Below, piece after piece: positions 25,217 to 34,278 of a stretch of DNA of 34,379 nt (positions are counted from its first letter, which is position 1; the number at the start of each line of letters is the position of its first letter). Made by a program: the position numbers and the translations under genes. Under the pieces are notes generated by a model, which had not been told where the DNA came from, did not search any database, and was given only the letters and a program-made list of their open reading frames with translations. Source of the stretch: an uncultured Myxococcales bacterium (GTDB taxonomy: Bacteria > Myxococcota_A > Polyangia > Nannocystales > Nannocystaceae). Location: positions 1 through 34,379 of the forward strand of contig CADEGN010000059.1 of the NCBI GenBank assembly GCA_902826865.1. The letters run 5' to 3'.

Positions 25217-26866
25217 TCACTTGAAGAACGCGTTGCGGTCCGGGCTTTGATAGCTGCGATAGTCGATGGCCCAGGGCGTGACCTTGGTGTCGCCGCCCGA
25301 TCGCGTGATGCTGAGCGCCATCGGTCGTACGTCGCGATAGTTGCTGTCCTGAGGCAGGTCGTCGTTGGCGACGCCCCCGGCGCTGAAGACCGTGAGCAGT
25401 CGAATGTCATCCTTGGGGTAGTGATCCCGGAACCCACTGTTGACCTTTTCGTGGCCGCGCACCAGGAGACTCGCGCCAAGTCGGCCCATGAACCCACGGA
25501 ACTGTTGGCGACCGAAGGCGAACCGGGCGCTCGCCGCCTGGAGCTCGTCGGGCACGGATTCGGCCCGACTGGGGTCGCTCCAGAGCATTTGGAACCGCGC
25601 ATCTGGGTCGTTCAGGCTGGCAAGATCGCGCCAGTTGTCGCGCAGCCACGCATCGCGCGGGATACCGCCATGCACGAACATCAGGTTCTCGTACAAAAGC
25701 ACATTGGGCATCTTCTCGAAGAAGGTCAGATAGCGATGAAAGACCTCATCCGGAAGAAGCGGTTGTAGCGAGCTGATCGTGTCCGACGGCTTTACCCCGC
25801 CGTAGACGCGCCCTTGGTACTCGATATAGTACTCATGGTTTCCGCGCAGCACGAAGACGTGCTCGGGTACGGTGAGTAGGAGCTTCAACACCGCTCGGAG
25901 GACGCCGTTCAGCGCGAACCTGCCGCGATCGATGTAGTCGCCAAGCAGGATCAGTTTCACGTCCGGCGCGCCCTTTGGATTGGCCCGGAAGGCCCGGACT
26001 TTCTCCATGAAGCGCGATTGCATCACCGCGCCCTTGAGGCAGCTGTAACAGCCGTGGAGATCACCGAGAACGATGAGCTCGTAGGGGCGATCGGGATCGC
26101 GTGGGACGACATGCACGTGGCCGTCAAGGAATGCCGGACCGGAGAGTTCGGCCACGTTGGTCTTGCCTGCGAGTTGGCCGTTCCCCCGCGTGCGCAAGTC
26201 CGCCCAAAGGTCCTCGGCTTGACCGAGGACGGTGAGGTCGACCTGGATCTGTGCTCGAATCTGTTCCGGGTCGTTCGAGTAGTGATGCTCGAAACCGGTG
26301 AAGAATGGGTGGTCCGCCGTGGTGGGCGGGAGCTCCATCGGTCGCTCGACCGCGACGGCCTCGCTCGCGGTCACCACCGCCACTGGGATCTCCCGCTGAC
26401 CGAGCAATGAGGCGAGATCGTTGCGGAAAGCCACCTCTTCGGGATGGACCACGCCGTCGGCGCCGATAAACTCATCGACGAGGGTGAGTAGAGCCGCGCG
26501 ATTGTCCGCGGACAGGCTCCGGAAGAGCTCGAAGCAGCGCAGCTTGAGCTTTGTCAACACGAAGTGGCGGCTGTCCTCGCCGTCGACGACCACCTCCGAC
26601 AGAAGCGACCGCACTTCGTAGTCGATCTGCCCGAATAGCTCGAGGTAGTGATCGTGCTGGCGCTCGATCTGCTCGAAACGGAGTTCAGGGTCGAGTTTGC
26701 CCTGGGCGTCGACCCGAGCGGCGACCAGCTTGCGCAACATCGCTCGAACATAGGACTTCTCGGTTATGTCGAACTCACTGTCGATGTACCCGCACGTGGT
26801 CAAGTAGAACAGCAAGGCCTCGACCTGCTGCTCGGCAACGTCAGGATCACTGCTCAGGTCGATCAT
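25217..26866 (-). CDS. PPP-family phosphatase fused to an N-terminal TerB-like domain
   Basis: Protein of 549 aa from the ATG at 26866 (MIDLSSDPDVAEQQ); the upstream open frame is Ala/Pro-rich and unlikely to be translated. The C-terminal half is a PPP Ser/Thr phosphatase with the full metal set: GDLHGC (about 270), GDYIDRG (about 307), RGNHE (about 340), a His in MFVHGG (about 398) and RGHEKVNSG (about 470). Residues about 15-165 are helical. LLTLVDEFIGADGVVHPEEVAFRNDL (about 128-153) has the x-ADG-x-x-x-x-EE signature of TerB-like domains, which sense stress or bind metal in other systems. The arrangement suggests a regulated protein phosphatase; its substrates are unknown. It may be co-transcribed with the tdh-like gene 108 bp downstream. 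Confidence 0.9.
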   Translation of the reverse strand: MIDLSSDPDVAEQQVEALLFYLTTCGYIDSEFDITEKSYVRAMLRKLVAARVDAQGKLDPELRFEQIERQHDHYLELFGQIDYEVRSLLSEVVVDGEDSRHFVLTKLKLRCFELFRSLSADNRAALLTLVDEFIGADGVVHPEEVAFRNDLASLLGQREIPVAVVTASEAVAVERPMELPPTTADHPFFTGFEHHYSNDPEQIRAQIQVDLTVLGQAEDLWADLRTRGNGQLAGKTNVAELSGPAFLDGHVHVVPRDPDRPYELIVLGDLHGCYSCLKGAVMQSRFMEKVRAFRANPKGAPDVKLILLGDYIDRGRFALNGVLRAVLKLLLTVPEHVFVLRGNHEYYIEYQGRVYGGVKPSDTISSLQPLLPDEVFHRYLTFFEKMPNVLLYENLMFVHGGIPRDAWLRDNWRDLASLNDPDARFQMLWSDPSRAESVPDELQAASARFAFGRQQFRGFMGRLGASLLVRGHEKVNSGFRDHYPKDDIRLLTVFSAGGVANDDLPQDSNYRDVRPMALSITRSGGDTKVTPWAIDYRSYQSPDRNAFFK

Positions 26867-27049
26867 TCGCGGGCCGTGGCTTGTCGCCGGGACCGCCGAG
26901 CATAATCCGGAACGCGCTGGGGGGGCCAGCTGGTGCGCCGCGGCCCCCACCCGCGGTGTGCGCGGGCCGGTGGACCAACAACGAGCCGCGCGGCCACTCG
27001 GTCAACGGGCGTGGTGGAGATGTGGCTGCATTTCCGGTAGCCTGCCGGG

Positions 27050-27961
27050 GTGCGCGCTCGAGCGTACCAGCTACCTTCCGACGCCTACCGCGAACTCGAA
27101 GCGCAGATCCTCGAGCAGCTTCGTGTGGGCGACCAGGTTCAGCTTCGGCACCTGCTCGGCGATCACGATCTAGAAGTTGAGCTGCTTTCCGGCGAGTGGC
27201 GGGTGTTGCTCGCAGAGCTCGGTGACTTCTACCAAATCGTCGACGTTCCAAGTCGCATCGCTCGGATGGCGGTGAGTCCCGACGAGTTGTCAGAGTTTGT
27301 CGATGTGCTGCGCGACCCGGCCCGAGTTGCCCGCTGGCAGCCGATCTCTTTCGGGCTGGCCGAGCTTGCCGATGCCTTGCCGGTGGACAGTGACCTCGTT
27401 GGGCTTGTGATCCTCGAGGAGTCTGACGACTGGCTGTGGGCGGAGCCGGTTTCCGAGCTCGTGGCGATCCGGCCCGAGGTGTTTGAATTGCTCGAGCCGC
27501 ACATGCGCGCGCTCATGGCCGCGGGGGACTATGCCGCTCTCGCGCGGTTGACCGAGGATCATTGCGAGGGTTGCGTCGAGTTCTCACCGGAGCAGTGGCG
27601 GGTGTTGCTCCGTCACGTGCGCGAGCGAGTGCCCGAACTCATGTCAGTGTTCGAAGCCCGTATTGCCGGCGCAGTTGACTATGTCAATGTTCGGGAGGCT
27701 CTCGCGCAGGTCGCCGATCCTCGGTATCAGCCGAGTCTGGACGCTTGGTTGCGCGTGCACGCGCCGGTGGCCGAGTACGCGCTGTACTTTCGCGACGCAA
27801 GCCTCGAGCGCCGCGAGTTCGAGCCGTCCGGCTTGTTACCGCTGCCGCGGCGGAGCACCCAGCCGATGCGTGTCGTCCCGCCCGACGAACATGCGGCCGT
27901 TGCCGGCGAGCCAGTGACGGGGAGCCCGGACACGATCCCGTTTCCCGGCCGGCCACGCTGA
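27050..27961 (+). CDS. Hypothetical protein with internal WRVLL repeats
   Basis: Acidic soluble protein of 303 aa from a GTG at 27050. It shows no signal peptide or membrane segment. Two stretches are related: SGEWRVLLAELGDFY (about 47-61) and SPEQWRVLLRHVRERV (about 182-197), which hints at a duplicated helical unit. A CEGCVEF segment offers a Cys pair. The last ~50 residues are Pro-rich and probably disordered. No family recognised. It is divergent from the TerB/PPP phosphatase gene with about 180 bp between starts, so the two could share a control region. Confidence 0.7.
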   Translation: MRARAYQLPSDAYRELEAQILEQLRVGDQVQLRHLLGDHDLEVELLSGEWRVLLAELGDFYQIVDVPSRIARMAVSPDELSEFVDVLRDPARVARWQPISFGLAELADALPVDSDLVGLVILEESDDWLWAEPVSELVAIRPEVFELLEPHMRALMAAGDYAALARLTEDHCEGCVEFSPEQWRVLLRHVRERVPELMSVFEARIAGAVDYVNVREALAQVADPRYQPSLDAWLRVHAPVAEYALYFRDASLERREFEPSGLLPLPRRSTQPMRVVPPDEHAAVAGEPVTGSPDTIPFPGRPR

Positions 27962-28199
27962 GCTGGTTGGCTCGCGGGCGGGGTGATCGCTGGTGGCGCT
28001 GCGAACCTTGAACGGAGTGTCCGGGTGGCCACGGTGTCATCGCAATGCGACGCCTTTGCGATATCGCCCACCGGCGCGGCAGTGAAACGCGTTTACACAC
28101 GGCGGCTCACACCCGACGCGTCGTTATCGTTACGAGAACGGCACGTCGTTCGCCTACCGCGCGCCAGATGAAGCGCGTACGATCGTCGACGAAACGTCT

Positions 28200-29963
28200 A
28201 TGGTCGAATCGCGAGCGGGAACCACGGCACAAGGCGTCTCGGATCTCGACGCTGGTTGGGCGGAGCTACTCGATGGGCCTGCGCCCGAACCAGCGGTTCC
28301 AGAACCCGTTGACGAGCAGGCTGACGCGATTGCTGTGGTCGCGGAGAAGGCGACGCCGTCGGGTGTGCTAGCCAAGATGGCGAAGATGATCGATGCCCGG
28401 GAGGGCACCGGACCCGTCCTGGATCTGCGCCGAGCGCCCGGGCCGTTGAGTCGGCCCGCACCTCCGCGACCACCGATTCCATCCCGCGCGGAGCCGGTTG
28501 TCGATCTCGGCTCGGCCGATTCTCTGACCGAGGGCGAGTTCGTGTCCGACGATGGGCTGGACGTGGTTGAAGACGCACCCGATGACGTTGCCGCCAAGAT
28601 CGAGCTTCCGTCCGTTGCCACCGTCAGCGCGGGCGAGCAACCTCGGGTCGCGCCCCGAGATGCCGTGATCGATGGCGATGGATTCGGGTCGAACGCGGAG
28701 CCCGTTGGAGCTGGGTTGCGCGAGGTGGGGATGCTCAGCCCACCGCCGGCAAGTCCACGATCGGCGCCGCTGCGGGTGCGCGATGATGGCGTTTCGCCGC
28801 TGCGTGCCACTCCGGTGGCCCCGCCGTCGCCGCGCCGCGTCGCAACAGCTGGTGACCACGCGCGCGCTCCTGCGCCGCCGCGTCTCGGGTTACTCGCCGC
28901 CGCGGCGATCCTCGTGGGGGTGGGTGGCTGGTGGATGCTCTCGCGCAGCAATGATGCGCCGGCGGTCCGCGACGCCGCGGGGGTTGTGGCCCGTGCTGAT
29001 GTCGGGATCGCAGCCGCGGATGCGCCGTCGATCGCTACACAAACCGTGGCGAAGGATGGGCAGAAGAAGCCTGACTCAGTCGCTGCCGCCGGCCCGCCCG
29101 TGCAGATTCTGCCTCCGACGGAAGCGCAACCGAAGCTTGAGCCAGTCGCTGCCGCGGGCCAACCATCGGAGCATGACAACGGAGTTGTGGACGGCCTCGA
29201 GCCAACGCCGAAGCCAGGTGCTCCGCTGGCCGCCGATGCCCCGCGAGATCCGGCTCCGATCGCGGAGGCGGCCGCCGCGAAGCCGAGTGCGCGCACGGCC
29301 GTGGTGCCGGAGGCCGCAACGCCGGAGGCCGCAACGCCGGAGGGCGCAACGCCGGAGGGCGCAACGCCGGAGGGCGCAACGCCGGAGGCCGTGGTACCTG
29401 GGGCCGACGAGCCTGCTGCTCCGCCCAAGCCAACCACTTCGGTTGCGGCCAGCGGGACGGTCGCCGAGAGCCAGCGCGCCTATGACGAAGGACGCTTCGA
29501 GGACGCTCGCTCGATAGCTGACGCTCGCCGGCGCGTTGCTCCGAAGGACAACGATGCGATCCGTTTGCAGGCGTTGGCGGCGTGCGAGCTCGGTGATGGA
29601 GCCAGTGCACGGGCAGCGTTCCGTCGCCTTGCCGGTCCGCCCGTGCGCACCGAGGTTTTCCGCCACTGCGGACGCAAGGGCGTCGACCTTCGCGCGAAGG
29701 GTGATGGTCCCACGCCCGGAGAACTACTCGCACAGGCGCGGCGAGCGGTCGCGGCCGGCGACGACGCCAAGGCGCTCGAGCTCGCGCGCGCGAGCAACCG
29801 AATGCGGCGTTCGGCGGATGCGCTCCTGCTCATGGGTACGACCTCTTGTCGAGGGGGTGACGGCCCCGCGGCGGCAGATCTCCTGCGTCATCTTGCCCGC
29901 GACAGCCAACGCGAGCTCATCAGCGCGTGTGCAGCCGCGGGTGTGCGCATCAAGGACCTCTGA
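28200..29963 (+). CDS. Bitopic membrane protein with disordered N-terminus and TPR-like C-terminus
   Basis: Protein of 587 aa. Residues 1-225 are acidic and Pro/Ala-rich, likely disordered and cytoplasmic, and begin near a short SDLDAGWAELLDG motif. A single transmembrane helix follows at about 228-247 (LGLLAAAAILVGVGGWWML). Next is an Ala/Pro/Glu-rich spacer with the repeat EGATP (about 370-397). From about 420 there are helical units (AESQRAYDEGRFEDARSIADAR, GELLAQARRAVAAGDDAKALELARASNRM) that look like TPR or similar repeats. The layout resembles myxobacterial envelope-spanning scaffold proteins, but no family is recognised. No strong ribosome site precedes the ATG, so the start is uncertain. 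It is convergent with the acyltransferase gene, 2 bp apart. Confidence 0.78.
   Translation: MVESRAGTTAQGVSDLDAGWAELLDGPAPEPAVPEPVDEQADAIAVVAEKATPSGVLAKMAKMIDAREGTGPVLDLRRAPGPLSRPAPPRPPIPSRAEPVVDLGSADSLTEGEFVSDDGLDVVEDAPDDVAAKIELPSVATVSAGEQPRVAPRDAVIDGDGFGSNAEPVGAGLREVGMLSPPPASPRSAPLRVRDDGVSPLRATPVAPPSPRRVATAGDHARAPAPPRLGLLAAAAILVGVGGWWMLSRSNDAPAVRDAAGVVARADVGIAAADAPSIATQTVAKDGQKKPDSVAAAGPPVQILPPTEAQPKLEPVAAAGQPSEHDNGVVDGLEPTPKPGAPLAADAPRDPAPIAEAAAAKPSARTAVVPEAATPEAATPEGATPEGATPEGATPEAVVPGADEPAAPPKPTTSVAASGTVAESQRAYDEGRFEDARSIADARRRVAPKDNDAIRLQALAACELGDGASARAAFRRLAGPPVRTEVFRHCGRKGVDLRAKGDGPTPGELLAQARRAVAAGDDAKALELARASNRMRRSADALLLMGTTSCRGGDGPAAADLLRHLARDSQRELISACAAAGVRIKDL
29306..29390 (+). repeat. 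15-bp coding tandem repeat (EAATP/EGATP)
   Basis: Five copies of GCCGGAGGSCGCAAC (S is C or G) plus a degenerate sixth. They encode five-residue repeats in the predicted periplasmic spacer of the bitopic protein. The copies are nearly identical at DNA level, so copy number is likely to vary. Confidence 0.9.
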
Positions 29964-29965
29964 GT

Positions 29966-30568
29966 TTATCGGCCTTCTTCGCGCAGGCGGATGGGCCCAA
30001 ACCTCTCAGGATGGCGAGCCATGACGGCGGCGTCGCCGTAAAACGAGCGGATCCGATCCATGTCGGTGCGCACGTCGCCGACGAGGTCGATCGGTTGGCC
30101 GAACCCGGCGACCTTGTTGCGATAGTCGAGGAAGGCCGGAAGGATCGGTACCTTCGCGCCGAGAGCGATGTGATAGAAGCCCGACTTCCAGTAATCCGCG
30201 CGGGAGCGGGTCCCCTCAGGCGGGATCACGAGGTAGAGGTCTTCCCGGCGGCGAAACTCCTCGATCATCTGCGACACCATTCCGTGGGCCGCGCTTCGAT
30301 CGATGAGGACGCCTCCCAGGCGCCGAACAAGTGGACCTGCCGGGCCACGACCCCAGGAGTCTTTAATCATCCACGAAATCGGCAGACCGATGGACTGCGT
30401 CAACAGCACGAGCAGTATGCCATCGAGGTTGTCGGTGTGGGGCACGGCCAAGCAGACGGCGCGCCGTGGTTGCGGCAAGTCGCCGACGTATTGCCAACCG
30501 CCGAGTGCCCGGAGTCCTGCTCGCGCGATCCGAGCCTGTATAGAGTTGCGATCGCCGCGCCTGGTCAC
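29966..30568 (-). CDS. PlsC-like 1-acyl-glycerol-3-phosphate acyltransferase family protein
   Basis: Protein of 200 aa, short for the family, starting at a GTG (30568). The catalytic H-x4-D motif is HTDNLD (44-49). The phosphate-binding EGTR block is in VIPPEGTRSRADYWKSGFYHIA (about 117-138). Block III/IV-like sequence AKVPILPAFLDYRNK follows. The N-terminal half has only weak hydrophobicity. The small size and PHTDNLDG / PEGTRSR-x-x-W-K-x-G-F match the short acyltransferase subgroup seen with glycerolipid or ornithine-lipid enzymes. The acyl acceptor cannot be assigned. It lies in the same orientation as the downstream-facing MBL hydrolase gene, 45 bp apart. Confidence 0.87.
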   Translation of the reverse strand: MTRRGDRNSIQARIARAGLRALGGWQYVGDLPQPRRAVCLAVPHTDNLDGILLVLLTQSIGLPISWMIKDSWGRGPAGPLVRRLGGVLIDRSAAHGMVSQMIEEFRRREDLYLVIPPEGTRSRADYWKSGFYHIALGAKVPILPAFLDYRNKVAGFGQPIDLVGDVRTDMDRIRSFYGDAAVMARHPERFGPIRLREEGR

Positions 30569-30613
30569 GCGGCGCAGGATAGCCAGCTCGGGGGCGGTCG
30601 TCGAATCGGTGCC

Positions 30614-31471
30614 CTAACCCCAGCGTAGCTCGGGCAAGACGTCGGTCGCATAATACCGGCCGCGTTCGTCCACCGCCACGCGTGCAGCGGCCACTGCAGC
30701 GTCGTGCGTGAAGAAGAGCCAGCCCCGGTCCGCGAGGATCCGATCGAGGAGCGCGTGCTTCTCGTCGATAAGAAGCTCCGGGTAGCGATCATAGCCCATG
30801 GTGATCGGCAGATGCACCCATGGGACGCCGGGGATGAGATCGCCGACGAACGTGATGGGACCATGGGGGGTGGTCACCGTCGTCAGGAGCAGCCCGGGTG
30901 TGTGGCCGTCGGAGTAGGAAAAGCGGTAGCCATCGCCCAATACGGTCGAGCGATCGCTGTCGACCAGCTCGAGTTTACCCGCGGCGACGAGCAGCGGCCC
31001 CAACTCGGGGATGAACGACGCTCGATCGCGTGGATGTGGATGCTCCGCGCGTTCCCACGCTCGGCGCCCGACGATCACCTGGGCTCCGGGGAACGCAAGC
31101 GCGGGTGACTGCCGTTCACGGTGCGCCGCTAGCATGCCGCCGGCGTGATCGAAGTGCAGGTGGGAAAGGACGATGACGTGAATGTCCGCCGGGCCGAGAC
31201 CAAGCGCGGCGAGCGAGTCGAGCAGCACGTGGCGATCTTCTATGACGCCATAGCGGGCGCGTAGAGCCGGCCCGAAGAACGCGCCGATCCCGGTCTCGAG
31301 CAGCACGTTGCGGCCCCCCGGCTCGCGCACCAGCATCGCGCGACACGCGAGCGCGATTCGATTCTCCGAATCAGGAGGGGCCCACTTCTCCCAGACCGGC
31401 CGCGGTGCGTTGCCGAACATCGCGCCTCCGTCGAGCCGCTGCGTATTGCCGGCAATCGAGTGGATCTGCAC
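30614..31471 (-). CDS. MBL-fold metallohydrolase
   Basis: Protein of 285 aa with the metallo-beta-lactamase fold. The zinc motif H-x-H-x-D-H is HLHFDHAGG (about 104-112). A further ligand is in SDGHTPG (about 190), then a metal Asp in FVGDLIPG, and a late His in [12 protein letters not shown] (about 255). The order fits the lactonase/AHL-hydrolase branch (AiiA-like) or related thiol- and ester-hydrolases. No signal peptide. The gene is divergent from purE: the 5' ends are 114 bp apart. Substrate unknown. Confidence 0.9.
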   Translation of the reverse strand: MQIHSIAGNTQRLDGGAMFGNAPRPVWEKWAPPDSENRIALACRAMLVREPGGRNVLLETGIGAFFGPALRARYGVIEDRHVLLDSLAALGLGPADIHVIVLSHLHFDHAGGMLAAHRERQSPALAFPGAQVIVGRRAWERAEHPHPRDRASFIPELGPLLVAAGKLELVDSDRSTVLGDGYRFSYSDGHTPGLLLTTVTTPHGPITFVGDLIPGVPWVHLPITMGYDRYPELLIDEKHALLDRILADRGWLFFTHDAAVAAARVAVDERGRYYATDVLPELRWG

Positions 31472-31585
31472 GAAACCTCAGTACCACCCCGACCAGGAGC
31501 TCGCTACCCCTTGCAAGGGAGGCGGCGTTGCGGCAATAGGGAGCCGCCGCCGGGGGTCGGACCCGTCTTGGGCGGCGTAAACGCC

Positions 31586-32092
31586 ATGTCCATCACGAAG
31601 CCCAACCCGAAGGTCGCGATCCTCATGGGGTCGGCCTCTGACTGGTCCACCGTTGAACACTGCGCTGCGACGCTCGATGAGCTCGGCGTCGGCTACGAGG
31701 CGAAGGTCATGAGCGCCCACCGCACGCCGGATGACGTCATCGCCTATGCGTCGTCAGCTGAACAGCGCGGCCTGGAGGTGATGATCTGCGCCGCCGGCGG
31801 TGCGGCACACCTCGCTGGCGTTGTGTCCGCGAAGACGCTGCTGCCCGTGCTCGGGATTCCGATCAAAGCGTGGTCGCTGGACGGGCTCGATTCGCTCCTC
31901 TCGACGGTGCAGATGCCGGGAGGTGTGCCGGTCGGCACCCTAGCGATCGGCAAGGCCGGTGCCGTGAACGCTGCGCTGCTCGCCGTCGCGATCATCGCTC
32001 GCGGCGACGCCGGGTTGCGTCAACGTTACGCCGCATGGCGTGAGACGAGAGCAGACGCGGTGCGGAAGGCAGAGTTGCCGCCGAGGAGTTGA
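31586..32092 (+). CDS. purE: N5-carboxyaminoimidazole ribonucleotide mutase
   Basis: Protein of 168 aa, the usual class I PurE size, from the ATG at 31586; the open frame reaches farther up but without family similarity. It converts N5-CAIR to CAIR in de novo purine synthesis. Motifs: ILMGSASDW near the N-terminus, VMSAHRTPDDV, ICAAGGAAHLAGVVSAKTLLPVLGIPI and SLLSTVQMPGGVPVGTLAIG, all conserved including the active-site Ser, Asp and His. The usual partner purK is not adjacent. A hairpin terminator follows 58 bp after the stop. Confidence 0.96.
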   Translation: MSITKPNPKVAILMGSASDWSTVEHCAATLDELGVGYEAKVMSAHRTPDDVIAYASSAEQRGLEVMICAAGGAAHLAGVVSAKTLLPVLGIPIKAWSLDGLDSLLSTVQMPGGVPVGTLAIGKAGAVNAALLAVAIIARGDAGLRQRYAAWRETRADAVRKAELPPRS

Positions 32093-32150
32093 CCGGCATC
32101 GGGGGCCCGATCGCCTTCTTTGTGGTGATCGATCCGAGCGGTTCGAGGTT

Positions 32151-32183
32151 CGGGCAACTGCGCTAGTTGCCCGTGTTTCTTCT
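32151..32183 (+). terminator. Rho-independent terminator of purE
   Basis: CGGGCAACT (32151-32159) pairs perfectly with AGTTGCCCG (32165-32173) around a 5-nt loop, followed by the T-rich TGTTTCTTCT. It is the best-formed intrinsic terminator in the window. Confidence 0.85.
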
Positions 32184-32340
32184 GTGCCGGCCGATACGAA
32201 CAAAGCTGGTGACCGCAATCGCGTTCCGCGGACCTAAACCTGGGGGCCGCTTACGTCGTCGGTCGCGCCCCGGCGTACAGGGACAGAAAACGACCTTACG
32301 CGCCGAGGGGGCAGGCGGTAGCGGCGGGCAGGGGTACCAA

Positions 32341-34278
32341 ATGCAGAAACACCGTGCTGCGCTTGTCTCTCGCGTCGAACCGTTGCGCGCTCGCAGAGTC
32401 GCGCGTGCTGCCGGCGTGTTTCTCTTCCGCTGGATCGGGCCCGCTCGCACACGAGCGGCGGCAGCGAAGCTCGTACCCATAGGCGCCCTCGCGGCTGTGT
32501 TGACGTCGGCGAGCGCGGCCGGGGCCGGCGAAGGCGCGCAACTCCAAGATCCCGATCGGGTGAACGGTGGTGCGAGCGAGTATTGGGTCAAAAAGAGCGG
32601 CAGCGACGCGAACTCATGTGAAGAAGCGAAGAACGAGGCTACGCCGAAACTCACGATTGCGGCCGCCCTGGACTGCGAGTCGTCGGGAGACACCATTTGG
32701 ATCGGAGATGGCACCTACGCTGAGAACATCACCAACTTGATGGAACCAGGTACTTCTGCGGAAAACCGCACCACGATTCGCGCAATCAATCGGCGGCAGG
32801 CGATCATCCAACCGTCGGGCTCCGCGCCGAACGCCTTGGTCATCGGAAGTCGTCCGTATGTGGCGCTGATCGGACTCGTGATCGATGCGCGTAACTGTTC
32901 GTCCGCTGGTATAAAGCCGGAAAGCAATTCACATTCGATGCTCCTCGACGATATCGAGGTGAGAAACGCGGGCTCGCAGGGACTCTTAGTCCAGCAGTCA
33001 CCGGATGGAATCGTCCGTAATTCGCGATTTCATCACAACGGCGGGAGCGATCTAGACCATGGGGTGTATCTCAACTCGGGTAGCGATGACTGGATTGTCG
33101 AGAATAACGAGCTCGACAACAATGCGCAGATGGGTATTCAGATCTATGCGGCACCCAAGCGCACGATATTTCGCAACAACTACATACACGACAATTGCCA
33201 AAAAACTGGCTCGGGATCCGAGCTCTTCGTGGCGCACGAGGAGCACGTGATCGAGCGCAATGTGATTGTGGTAAATGGCATGTGCAGGACTGGTATCACC
33301 GTCAACTTGCAGTCTCCCGCTCGATCGGTGCTGCGAAATAACACCGTTGTTTGTTTGGCGGGTGACTGCCGAAATGGGATCAGCGTAGGCGCGAACGCAG
33401 CCGACACTGTGCTCGAGAACAACATTGCGATTGGATTTGAGCAGAATATCAAGAATGACAACACGTCGACGACGCTCACGACGAACCTCATCACCGGGAT
33501 GATGAACGACATTTGGACGTCGCCCACGACGCAGGACCTTTCGTTGAGTGCGGAAAGTGCCGCGATTGACGCTGGGACACCCAATGGACTCTCATCCTGC
33601 GGCGCAGGGCTGGACGCTGGCGCCTTCGAGGTGTGTGGGCCGAAGTCTGCATCGATCGACGGCCATTTTATCGATGTCACGTTCGACACGGTGGCGCCGC
33701 CGCTTCAGCCACTGTCGGGCGCCGTCGGCTGGTCGGTTTCGTGCAGTGGGCCAGGCTGTGGCACTCCGTCGGTCGCAGCGGTGACCGTGCTCGACGACGC
33801 CGATAACACAGTGCGATTGGACATCACTGGGCTCGCGGGCAACGATTGTTCGGCGGAGCAGACCTGGACGGTTTCGTTCGACGCCGCGGTCGGTGAGGTG
33901 CGTGATTCTGCGCGGATCGGCAATGTCCTCAACCAGTCGTTCCATACCTTCGTCGACTTGGCGGTCGCCAATGCCTGTTCTGGCCCTGGCGGGTCCGAGG
34001 AATCCGGCAATGGTGGCGACACCGGCGTCGATAGCGATGCCGGGTCCGATGATTCGCAGGCGGACACCGGGAGCATTTCAGGCGGCAGTGGCGAGGGCAC
34101 TAATGGCGGCACCGATGGGAGCGGGGGGCCAGGGATCGACTCGGACGGATCAGGTGGTTGTAGCTGTTCGACGCCACCTCGACGGGCGGCCTCGTGGCTG
34201 TTCGTCCTGGTCGCCGTCATGGCAGCGCGCGTTCGCCCGCGTCGCAGTGACCTCGGGCCGCCTTCGCGAGCGGCCTAG
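32341..34278 (+). CDS. Right-handed beta-helix surface protein with MYXO-CTERM-like anchor
   Basis: Secreted protein of 645 aa from the ATG at 32341, preceded by CAGGGG. A long basic n-region leads to the hydrophobic core LVPIGALAAVLTSASAAGAG, a probable signal peptide (about 44-63). Residues about 80-420 are a parallel beta-helix: repeated segments such as DDIEVRNAGSQGLLVQ, DGIVRNSRFHHNGG, DWIVENNELDNNAQMGIQIY and RTIFRNNYIHDN, as in pectin-lyase-like DUF1565 or NosD proteins. A beta domain with four Cys, then a Gly/Ser/Asp linker follow. The C-terminus GGCSCSTPPRRAASWLFVLVAVMAARVRPRRS has the Gly-Cys motif, transmembrane helix and Arg cluster of MYXO-CTERM sorting signals. The beta-helix region is visibly richer in A/T than its neighbours. 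No catalytic residues recognised. Confidence 0.85.
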   Translation: MQKHRAALVSRVEPLRARRVARAAGVFLFRWIGPARTRAAAAKLVPIGALAAVLTSASAAGAGEGAQLQDPDRVNGGASEYWVKKSGSDANSCEEAKNEATPKLTIAAALDCESSGDTIWIGDGTYAENITNLMEPGTSAENRTTIRAINRRQAIIQPSGSAPNALVIGSRPYVALIGLVIDARNCSSAGIKPESNSHSMLLDDIEVRNAGSQGLLVQQSPDGIVRNSRFHHNGGSDLDHGVYLNSGSDDWIVENNELDNNAQMGIQIYAAPKRTIFRNNYIHDNCQKTGSGSELFVAHEEHVIERNVIVVNGMCRTGITVNLQSPARSVLRNNTVVCLAGDCRNGISVGANAADTVLENNIAIGFEQNIKNDNTSTTLTTNLITGMMNDIWTSPTTQDLSLSAESAAIDAGTPNGLSSCGAGLDAGAFEVCGPKSASIDGHFIDVTFDTVAPPLQPLSGAVGWSVSCSGPGCGTPSVAAVTVLDDADNTVRLDITGLAGNDCSAEQTWTVSFDAAVGEVRDSARIGNVLNQSFHTFVDLAVANACSGPGGSEESGNGGDTGVDSDAGSDDSQADTGSISGGSGEGTNGGTDGSGGPGIDSDGSGGCSCSTPPRRAASWLFVLVAVMAARVRPRRSDLGPPSRAA

